Below are positions 21,490-33,200 of a DNA stretch of 64,000 nucleotides, piece by piece. Numbering within the stretch: position 1 is the first letter of the stretch; each line of letters begins with the position of its first letter. The notes beneath the pieces were generated by a model, which made no database searches, was not told the origin of the DNA, and saw only the letters and a list, made by a program, of their open reading frames with translations. Source of the DNA: Azolla caroliniana (lineage: Eukaryota; Polypodiophyta); the NCBI GenBank assembly GCA_043228905.1, contig JBHGNT010000008.1, positions 18,166,001 to 18,230,000 of the forward strand. The letters run 5' to 3'. Made by a program: the position numbers and the translations under genes.

Positions 21490-22565
21490 AAGTACGCTTA
21501 TCTAGGTGTATGAATGTAATGTTGGATATTGTATGTATGTGTATGAATGTATGTTTTAATGTGTATGAATGAATAAATGTGTAGGTCGTGTATGAATGTT
21601 TCTATATGTATGTATGTATGTAATAATGTATGCATATGAATTAGTGAACGTGTGTGTATTGTATCAATGTTTATGCATATATGAATGAATGATTGTATGA
21701 TTTAATGTAGGGAAAAGTACTAGGATATCCCTGGAAGTTCCAAATTTACCAAACTACCCCTATGTCCAAAAAACTACACTTTATAAAGTAATTATACACT
21801 CAAATCTACAAGCCCTATTTACCAAAGATTTGAGTGTATAATTACTTTATAAAGTGTAATTTTTTGGACATAGGGGTAGTTTGGTAAATTTGGAACTTCC
21901 AGGGGCATTCTGGTAAATATATGAACTTCCAGGGGTATCCTGGTACTTTTCCCTTTAATGTATATATGTATTTTTGCATGTATTAATGTATATGTATGAA
22001 ATAGTAAACGTGTGTGTATTGTATCAATGTTTATGCATATATGAATGAATGATTGTATGATTTTATGTATGTGTGTGTATGAATGAATGAATGTATGTCT
22101 AATTGTATGTATGTGTGTATGTATATGTGTAAGGCTAAATGACTAATTTGTGAATGTATGGATATGTCTGAATGAATACATGTATGTGTACGTATGAAAA
22201 CTTATGAATGTAGATCTATATTAGAATGAATGTATAAGGTATGTATGTGTATGTGTGTTTATGCATGTATATATGAATCAATGTTATATATATGTGTATG
22301 AATGAATAATCTTATGAACGTATGCATGTGTATGAATAAATTATTGTATAAAAGTATGTATATATGAATGTGTATGTGTGTATAAACCAATGCATTGTGC
22401 ATAAGTCTGCATATAAACAAATGAATGTGTGCATAGTGTATGGATGTGTTTGCATATATGAATGAATAGATGTTCCTGTAGTGTGCTAATGTGTATGTAT
22501 TATAAATGAATGAACAAATGTAGGTATACTTGCCAATATGTAAGAAAATGTGTTGTGTAAACACA
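21490..22565. repeat. Degenerate TGTATGAA-type tract, about 1 kb
   Basis: Endless variations of TGTATGAATG, TATGTATGTG and GAATGAATG without a fixed period. A 244-bp MITE interrupts it at 21710-21953. A 46-bp stretch (GTGTGTATTGTATCAATG onward) occurs twice, at about 21650 and 22010. Confidence 0.85.
21710..21953. mobile_element. MITE with 9-bp target duplication, Mutator type
   Basis: GGGAAAAGTAC at the left end and GTACTTTTCCC at the right form terminal inverted repeats. They are flanked by the 9-bp direct repeat TTTAATGTA (21701-21709 and 21954-21962). A second, long palindrome fills the inside: the arms CCAAATTTACCAAACTACCC and its complement run for roughly 75 bp around a short loop near 21810-21830. 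No coding sequence. A 9-bp duplication is characteristic of Mutator-like elements. Confidence 0.85.
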
Positions 22566-24269
22566 AAACCCTACTTATTTGCATGTAGATCAATTAGATG
22601 TTATGATCGCACCCAATGGGTTGGCCAATGGCAAAGAACAAAGAATAAGAAATTAAGGGGGATTGTGAGCCCACCTTTTCTTAAATTAGAAAGGCAACTC
22701 TAAAAGTCAAGTCTTTACCCCTAATGTTTAGGAAAACATTTCACTATTGAAACGTGGCATCTTTTCTATAAGCAATGCTAAGCATCACAATTGATGACAT
22801 ATGCTTCCTATGATGTTTAGAAAAGTCTTTTCTTCAAACATGGCTCATCGATAAGTGTTTTATTTGTAATTGTGAATAATAATAAAAGGGTTATAAATCC
22901 CTGTTTTGTTATCAGTTTTTAAAAAGTAATTGTGAAACGTGCCACTAAACATTGGGTTTGTTATGCGACACATTGTTAGCAACATCTACTTTTAGCGATG
23001 TTTAATGTTGCCTTTTGTCAAAATTTGCATGTTGATAAATGCCTTGATTGTAGTATTTCCTTACCGTTTTAATTTGAACAAGATAACATAAGCATTTCAT
23101 ACCTTTTAATTTATAGTTTACTCTCCACCTAAAGATAACAACACAATATGATTGTATCCTTTGTAAAGATAAATATGAAATGTCTTGTCATAGTTGGGGA
23201 ACATCACAATAAAAGGATTGTAACATACCTAGAAAGACATTATATCATTTCCCATTGTTACAACAAACATAGTATATGTTCTGTACGCTCGATTTCTCAA
23301 AACTAATGCATTCACATTTTGTTAATGCAAGTTTACAGTTTATGATTCATGTTTTAGTTGTTTTCTCTCGATATTTTGCTATTGGTCGATATAAGATACT
23401 CCATAAATCCTTAACCTATACAGCCTCTTACACCCTATAATGCTTTTCATTTGGTAGAAGTGTTTTTAAGGCAATGTCAAAAAAAGTTGCATTGATTTAC
23501 TAGTGAATATGCCCAACTTTACATTCAAGATTAAGATGATGGCCAAATACCAGAACAATCCAATATTTAATTGAGTTCTAATTCACAATGGTGCAAACCT
23601 AATTCATAGCTTGCACTACACCTAAAGACATTCTGTTGCAACCTCGATTCAGTTTAGATGTCAAGTTTGATTAAACCTGAGGGTTCAAATGGTTAATCAA
23701 ACATTCTGATATTCCTTGAGAATTTCCCCAAATTCTAGGATCTTTTTAATTCCATGTTTGACCCATGCCATAAAAGAAAGTTTTGTATTTGCTTAAAGGT
23801 AGTTTTGACATTGTTATGCTCTTCCCTAACATTTCCCAAATTTCTATTGGTTATGTCAATACAACATTAGAAGCATGTTTTGTCTTTATCTTTAGTTACC
23901 AACGAAAGGCTCGGTTAAAAGCCTACATGTAAAACTTCATTCAGAGTGTTGAAGCTTAATAAAGTAGATTTACCCAAAAAGTTTTACACGATTTTAAACG
24001 AAGGAAAAATCCAATAGAGCTATTATTTATGTTTCATTTAAAAGCATGTGTTATTCCTTCATGGCAATGTTATTATACAGAGGGCATTAATTAATTGACA
24101 GCATCCCATGAAAGCCCTCTGGAAGGTGGAGAAATGGGATACAAGAACACGCCAAACCAACCATTGTTGACCACAAAAGAGCCAATAGCATTGAGGGAAT
24201 ATGTTTTTTCTCTTTATGCTATATACCAATAGTGTGGCTATATGACTAAAATATGCACATAAGAATAAC
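22566..24269. other. Intergenic stretch 3' of the NRAMP gene
   Basis: No gene seen. The part nearest the stop codon (about 24020-24269) is the probable 3' UTR of the NRAMP gene; an AATAAT-like poly(A) signal lies on the minus strand at about 24020-24030. Confidence 0.45.
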
Positions 24270-27200
24270 TTACAGATCACCTCCTCTATAGGCATTCTGT
24301 GGGAGTTGCATGCTTACTAAATCATCACGTGGAAGAAGACCAAAGGGTCCATGGAGCTCCACCTCATGATTAGTGACCATAGACCTATTATCTATTGACA
24401 TTGACTCCTCCGATTCCAAAAGGTATGTCACTTGCTTCTCTGTCCTGAATGCAAGATAACATATCCCTGCCAGGTATGCAACCATGGCACCAAATCCACC
24501 CATTCCAATCACTACCTGTGCTCCTTTTGTTAGTCCATTGTCGGAGACAAGCCACTTATAGAATGAGGTGGATAAGAAATAGACATTAATGACCATGATT
24601 GCACATCCTATGAGCCATGTGGAGATGGTAACCTAGACATATAAATAAGTTCATAAGATTTTAAGGTCTGAGAGTAGGATACTTATCTATCTTTGTTGGA
24701 TCATATATGCCAGTACTCACCATGATATGATTCTTGTAAGGGCCCATCTTGGTTTTACTGCTTGTGAACTTAAGCAAGGGAAGGAGAGCAAATGGTAGCT
24801 CAAATGATAAGATCATCTGTAATTTGAAGGGTACATTAAACTTATTTAAGCTTTTATGGACTCAAAACTAATGCTAAATGGAAATGGACAAAAAAAACAA
24901 GATTTGGGTGTGAATATGACCGAAGAAATGATAATCAAATTTCCAGCTCCAGATGAACCTCCAATCAATGCTGCAATCAGACTTGGGCCAATGGCTACAG
25001 TGCGCGTCAACAAATTCCGAACCCATGGCACAAACCGCAAATTCAAAAAACCCTGATAGCATTGAAAAGTGAAAAGTTCAATATTTATGATATCATGAAT
25101 TTCGACCTACCAATCATAGTTCATATTAAGTTTTAACTTCAATATCATTATCCACCGTTGGGCACCATCTAGGAATCCATATTCCATAATCAATAAGTAT
25201 TGGGGTATCATCTCATGCAAGTATGTTGAAACTATCTCTCACAGACCATTGTATTTTCAAGCTATCTATAAAAGCTCCAATAGTCTGTCTTTATGTTTCC
25301 TTATATTTCTGTAAGGATATTCATTACATTGTTTCTGGTGTACATTCATTGCTGTGATGTGATAGGTTTTCTATGATTGGCAGCACTGCTCCTTATTGCA
25401 CTTGACAGTCACTGTTCTCATTTATCAACAACAATGTTTTCTCAACAGTAGATACTTCCACTGTTTTGGCTTTAGAAGAAAGATTCAAGGTGCTAATGTG
25501 AATCTTGATATTTACAGGTATGCTGCTTTACCGGAGTTTGAAAATTCACCTACAGCAGCACATGATTTTTCTTTTTCCCAAGGAGGATTTGAATGACTCT
25601 ATGTTGCCATGGTGTCATGGCTGTATATTATCTGTACATTACCATGTCACCTAATTCTAAGGGATGTACAAAGTATAGTATATAAAATAGCCATTGTTTA
25701 CAGATATCAGAAATGGGGGTTTCTGAAAGATCCTGCAAACCTTTATCGTTTGCGAGATTAAGGTTTTCCAACAGCAGGAAAAAACAGTTGGGACATTTGC
25801 AAGTTTCTGCTTTCCGGAACTAGCTTTGTGCTGGCTGAAGCATTCCATTTTATTTTACCTCAGCTAGTGAGTAGGTCTGAAATCGGAGGATATTAGACAA
25901 ATCCATAGTATTACTCATCAGTTATTAAAGGTTTGGCATATTTCCACAACTCAAGGACATCATCTTGCTCATCATTGCAGTTCCTCAGATACAAGCCTTA
26001 GCTTTCTTAGACTTAGCAATGACAAATTGACTCACTGGGATACAGGCTGAATGATGCACTCATCATAGAACAAGATCCAATGCATTTCATCAGAGTCAAG
26101 ATTCTTGCCTATGAAAGATATTTCGATCTGTCACTGTTCACATGGAGCTCAAATGTAGTTGTCATAGTTTAGAATGCTTTCTTCTGATAGAAAAAACCTC
26201 CAAAATGTGGTTATGTATTATGATATGGGCTTGGGAATACATTGACATTGCTCTGTATACAGATAAGCTCTACTGGAGGTTATATCATGAAAACCATGGC
26301 AAGGATGTGTCGATTCCCAAATAAAACAGGAAACTAGGATATAACCAGGAGTACCTTAATTGTAGTGAATACTGTTGCGAAATGAATCTTGTTTATCTAA
26401 TGAAATTTCAAAACAAATGCTAACCTGGTGATATTTATTTTCTATGCAAAAAGATGTAAAGTTAGCCATATACCTGCATGACATATTGGCCTGCATATGT
26501 CCCCGTGATTGTTGAGCTTTGACCAGATGCTAGAAGTGCAATACCAAAAAGTTTGGAGCTCCAATTTCCTAAGACATTCTGCAGCCAACAAAAGGATTAA
26601 AGTCAAATAAAATGATTTCATTGAACATTCTTACACTGTTTTAACCAAAACTTCACAATTCCTGTTTAATCTCAAGGCCATTTTCATCCTATCCATAACA
26701 ATAGAAAGTTAACAGCTCTATTATTTTTTTTTTCAATGACAAACTGCTTTCTTCTTGCAAACTTTCATGCCCTCTTTGCTTTCTTCTTGCCTTTGATGTG
26801 GCTCTTTTAACTTCGCCATCTTCCTGTCTTTCATTTTTATTACCCCTTTGAGCTGCCCCCCTTCCTTGGTGACCGAGAGGAGGCCTTCATCAAGTGAGTA
26901 TGATAATGGTTAGTAGGAGGCTCTTTTTGCACCACTGTACTGGCCCTATCATAATATTCCTTAAAGATGTGATACAACATCAGGTTCAATAACTTTGAAC
27001 CAACAATTATTACATTCTTTCCTAAATTCCTGATGCTGTTCTTATATCAATGACTCTAATTCACTCTCCCCATACACCTCAAGCGTGACAGCGACCTTAC
27101 TCAAATCCATTGATTTTTCTTTTATTGAGGGAAAACTTTCATTCTTATTTTCCTGCTAAGTACCTGAGAACACAAATGGTTGGCTGCTCTAAGAAAACTA

Positions 27201-30200
27201 AGTTGGATGGGCGGGGGGGTGGGAGAAGGGGAATGCGACTGCAGGTTATGGAGAACTCACAGCTTCGATAACATAAGAGAAAACTGCTCTATACTCTAAT
27301 GGCATTCCGATCTCTACTATTCTTTTCCAAAGCTCAGTCCTTGGTACATCGTCAAAGGCTTTCTTAAAGTCCACAAATAATATAGCATTTTACCTTGATG
27401 TCATCTTTCATCCATAATTACTCTTAGTTCTGGGGCTGTCACCCTCCAACAGTCTTGTCATGATATTCCTTAAAGATTGCACAACAACAGGATCGATCAC
27501 TTTGAGCGAACCATCACTACATTGCTTCCAAGATGCCAAGGCATTCAAATTCATGATGTTATTCCTATATCAATGACTCTAATTCGAGTCTTGGCCATGG
27601 ATCATGGATCACAAAAGATTTAGCTTCAACTATTCGAACCTCAAACATCACAAAACACACATTTACATAACCCAGGGCAACTTTCAGGTTTATTTAGTAC
27701 TTGTCCACTTCCTATTAGCCTTGGCCACAATCCATGGCTCACAATAGACTTAGCTTTAACTATTCGAGCCTCAAATATCACAATACTCATATTCACATAA
27801 CCCTCATCATATTCTGGTATAGAAGTATTAAATCATTCAAGAACTTGGTCAGCAATAGCAATTCATAATCAACTAGCCCCTCCCTAGTGAGATAAGTGTA
27901 CATTGAGTTTCAACCCATACTACTATCATCCTTCGCAAAGTAGACAAGGGATACCAAGCTTGCAGACACGTGGCCAACAATTCAGGGATTTTCATACTGG
28001 CTAACACTTGACAATGTACTTTTCACATTCAGAGTCATATTTCTCAAAGAAACATTAATACATAACTTCTAAAGCCAAATTTGGTCCAACTTCTGGACAT
28101 CTAGAAATGTAAGTGGTGGGATCACAGCATGGATTGCTGGTTCCAATTTGACACCGTTTCTGTCCATGCAATGATCACCATTAGATACCAGCCACATGCT
28201 ATCAATATTTTGTTACCTGGAGTAAAAACGACGCTTGATTCAAATCTAGCTCGTCACATTTTTGTCGATTATCATGCGATAGTTCAGGGTTTGTGCATAC
28301 AGCTCCACTCACAGAGATAACAGAGACATTGATTAAAAATGCTATAAACAAGGCAAATCCGCTCTCAACTAGGTAGAATCTGCAAGCATCCTGCACAGAT
28401 GTCAAACGTCAGGCAGTTCACAATTGTATTTTATTTATTTCTTTATGTTATTTTAAAGGGAGAAAAGAGCAACCTTGATTCCTCGAATTGTCCTTGGGGT
28501 TTTTCTACTTAATACCAATGCAGAATGCAAGAAAAGGTTATGTCTGGAAATATCACAACATTTCAAGAAATCAGACGTCAACACATAAATTAACATTCAC
28601 CATACTTTTTGGTCTAATTTATACTGTTAACCCCACATATTGAAGAAATCTGAAATATTTAGGGGCTTGTTTCAAAACACTTGAACTGATTTTGATCATC
28701 AGGAAACAGATTTGTTATTAGGAACAGAAGAACGTGAAACAATCTTGAGTTGAGAGCTCAGGTTGTATAATAACCTGGAAAGGGAGGCGCAAAACGAGCA
28801 AGAGAGGATATATCTACTAAAGGCAGTTCTGGGGGTACAATGGTTTCAATGCTCAACATTACAGAGATTGATGGCATCTCAAACAGGGAGATCCAATGTC
28901 CAAAGGACAGGTTCCTAACAATATAGAAAGAAAAAATATATTAACTTCTTTAGTAGCTCTGGTTAAACTCATACAGAACCGAACTGTTAAGGTATGGTTT
29001 AACAGTTTTATAGGTTTTAAAAATAATTTAATAGTTTGTTGAGTTTTCAACTATTATTAAATGGTTTGGTTAGGTTTCTATTATGAATAAATGGTTTGGT
29101 TTTAGTTTGGTTTAGTTCTCAAACTAAGGTTTATTGGTTTATCGTCGTAAGTGGCTCAGTTTAAATGATTTATCAGTTTCTGCTTTTCTTTATTATGTAC
29201 TTAATAGTTTAATATTTTAATTAACTTAATGATTTTTTATGTTTAATTATTTAATTAGTTTAACTTACATATATTTAAATTTAATGTTCATTTCATTTAA
29301 TGATTTTTAATTTAATGTTCTTTTTTTGTTTAATTAATTTGACTTTTTGGTCTAGATTTATGATTAAAAGGTTCAGTTTGGTTTCAATTTTTCTTTAAAT
29401 GGTTCAGTTTCACTTATCCCTTGAGGGTTTGGTTTAAATGGCTTGATAGCTCTCAAACAGTTTGATTTGGTTTTTGTTATGTATAAATAGATCTGTTAGG
29501 TTTCAAGGCCAAGAAACCGAACTGAACCGAACCGAACCAGGCCCATACGTGGTCTTTAGAAGACCATAGTAGATTATTATACCTAAAAAAGATTACAACT
29601 GTTTACGTGAATCATCAGCGTGAGTAATGAAAGAAAAGATTTTTCTACTCTAGCTTCGGAAAACTGAACATCTTGAACATACGTAACCATAGGTGACTGA
29701 AACTAATCAAGTTCAGTGATGATTGCTGGAACGGCAGTTCCTGCCTTCTGAATATGCAAAACATAGGGTTATTCTATATAGGAAGGTCAGCAAGAGATAA
29801 GGATGGTCTCTCCAACTAGGAATCAGCAACGGCTCGGCTCAAGCCTGAATTGAACCGTTAAACCATTTTTAAATGCGTTGCCGGTTGCCAGTTCGGTTTG
29901 GTTCAGTTTAGGCTTAAGTTTCCTAAACCGGTTTGAGCTCAGTTTGGGATGGCTCAAGCCGACTGAACCAATTTGGGCTAAACCGGTTAAGGCTTAATCA
30001 GCTTGGCTAAACCGAGTCCTAAACTGGTCTAGTCTTAACCGGTTTGGCCAAACCGGTTAGCCTTAACAGATTTAGTAACCGATTAAGGCTTAACCGGTTT
30101 AGTTTGGACAAGGCTAAACCAGTTAAGCCGAAACCGAACTGTTGCTGATTCCTATCTCCAACACCATTTGATGATGGCTTTGAACTTATGAAGATATGCA

Positions 30201-33200
30201 AATCAAGGTCTTGGCCCAGGCTGGTGTTAGTGAAAATCCATCACAAAGAGCAATGGCACTAACTATCACCCCTCCGAGAGACAATTGTACAGCTTATTCA
30301 TCGCTTGAGAAATTAGTTCATATTCATATCAATTGATCGAGCCTCTGAGGTCAAAGAGAGGGTATATGAAAAGCATGTACAGCTTACAAACGAGATGCTG
30401 AAAATATTCCACCCATAACAAGACTATTTTACCATTCAATGCATTGCAATGGGCTACTAAGTGGTTCATTTACATATTACTCAACTCACTTTGAAACATA
30501 TTCTATAGGCCATTGTACATAGAGTTCTTCTATAAAATAGATAATCAATGAACACACTGTACAGTACATGGAATCCATGAATAAACTTTACAGTAATACT
30601 ATCTGTTTATGCACACACAAGACGGAAGTGCAATGAAAATGTTGTATTATTGAAAAGAATAAGTGACCAATAAGACCAAAAGTTATATTCATGTGAATCT
30701 TATTGAATATCTGGTGAAATCAAGCTAAATTGTAGTGAACCTAAACTAGGTAACTAACCTACGTAACTAGGCTATAGTTAATGTACCAGGGCGCAGGGGA
30801 AAAACAAAGAGAAACATTTGAAAAAGGAAAAAAATGACCCATTTTTTTGAAAAGTAAGTGCATTTCCAGATGACCATGTTATGAACAATACAGTTTACAC
30901 GTGGGATCTTGTTGTAGTAAATTTGAAGCTGCATAAACATTTCAGACTTGTTTAGAGGCCCTGAAAAGCCTTCTCCTGGAAGAAATGTAAAAATGGTAAT
31001 TCCAGCAATAGAGGAGCCTAGTAGGAGGAGCCTAGTAGTAACATCAATAGTAAACCCATATGCCTTACAAGTTTCAACTTACAAGAAGATATCACATCTG
31101 AAAATATTGTACTGTAAATGAAACAAAGGATATATGTGAGTATTTTTTAAGTATGCGTATGAAATAAACAAGAGACGTAGAGAGTGATTTTTTAAGTACA
31201 TGGGAGACCAAAACATGATCTATGGGAGGAGATGGAACATATGGTGTGAGCAGCAAACTTTGATACTCTTAATTAAACGACCTTTAATACTACAGTGTAA
31301 ACCCTCAAGCCTACAGACAGGAAAATATAATGAAGTTACGGTAATGAGGCCAAAGTTCAACTACACGACCTTCAAGATGTAGAAAACAAATTGCCCTCTG
31401 TGTAGCCAATTAAGAATATATATGCAGGTCAGTTGGTAAAGTTATCTGGGAATCAGGAAATTGTCCATTCAACCCCAACATTTGGCAGTCTCATCTAGTA
31501 AATGGGTGCTGTTTGGGTGATTCAAACCCTAGTGCATGCGTTAATAAAAATATGGCTTACCACTAGTGAGCAACCCTAAAAGGGAATAGAAAAAGTGCAT
31601 TAGCATGTGTTATCCTTCACCCTGTATTTAAGGGAAATGTTTGCCAGTCCTTTTTTTTTTAAGATCATTTATACAAACCAATGCAATTTGAATATTATTC
31701 AAAGCTTGGTGTTTTCTTTTGGATAATGTATTTATGTTTCTTAATGCAGAGAGGTTAAGTTCCTCTTATTTCAAGAATCATATTGCCAATGTGATGCCTA
31801 TACATTTTATATAAGAAAGAGATACTGACAGAGTGTGAGTCTGGGTGTGTGGTTTGTGAAAAGAAATGATGTTTTACAAGGATATGTGTGTATATTTATA
31901 TGAATTAATCAAATGTAACATGGGTGGATACATACGGCATAACCATAGCTCCAAGCAACGAGATCGCAAGTCCAGTAGCACCATCTCCATTTAGCTTAGG
32001 TATGAACATCCCTTTCACCACTTCAGTTGCCGATGGTTTTGCATAGGCAAGCTCTGCAAAAAAGCATCCTGCCATAGTGAAAACTAGGAGAGCAATCAGC
32101 ATCTCCAGTTTCCTTACCTAGCCATATAAAGCACAAGGATATCAAACTTCATTTAAAGTATTTGTCATTTGCAAAACAAGAATATCTCATTACCCTATCA
32201 GCAGCATACATACCCCATACTGTTGTAAAGCAAGAAGTATCAATGTGCTAAGCCCCGTAAGGAGAACCCCAGACCAAATAGGAATGCCAAACAGCAAGTT
32301 CAAAGCAAAAGCTGTGCCTAGAACTGCACATAAGACAATCATTATACTTAACACAAATGTTGATGCTTAAAAAGAAATCATTAGGGATATAAAACTTTTA
32401 ATCCAGGATCATAAGCAAATGAGAATCTCTACGAAAATCCCATTAAAACATTTGAATCTAGATAATAGGGCTTAGATGCTAGATAAACTATACTAGAGGC
32501 CCAAGATGTGGCTGTGGGACCAGTGTTCTTTTCCTATCAGAGGTCAACATAATCACTTTTAGCATTGCCATTATTTGGCATAATGGAAAGTACATAAAGT
32601 CCAACTCTATCACCAACAGAGGGATTTACCTTATAAAGACATAGAATATGCCTCTGATAGAACTAGGGGGGCTTTCATTGCCTTTGATATGGTTATCTAT
32701 GCTTGCATAGAGGCATAAAGGCTATATGAGAAGGAGATAGTAGGATATCGCATGCCAACTTATACGTATTCTTTGTGTCATAACTGGCTCCTGTAAAATT
32801 TGATCATTTCTTTGCATAACTTAATGAACAGAAAAGTTTATTGCACCAAGTTTCCTATTACATCAATACATTGCTTCTGAGTTCAATATTTACCCTCTGG
32901 GATATCACTTGCTACTATTGCGATCTCCGCAGCTATCCAGAGGCAAAAATTTACTTTCCGTGGATATTCAGCCCTACAATGTTCAGCTAAGTGTTTTCCT
33001 GCAAAAGCACAAAACTTAGGGCATGCATGCCTGTTTTATCAAAGATAATCTGCATAACACATGCCTAAACTACAAGAAACAAATCAGATCATCCATAAAA
33101 ATTGAACTGTTTATTCATATTCACTACAGATTTCCTTGATGTCAAAGCTAATCCCTTTCACAAACTTGACTGACATAAAGGAATTCTAATATTTAATCAA

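Noticed and set aside
22259-22564. 101-residue minus-strand Tyr/His/Ile-rich frame
   Set aside because: Translation of the TGTATGAA-type repeat tract.
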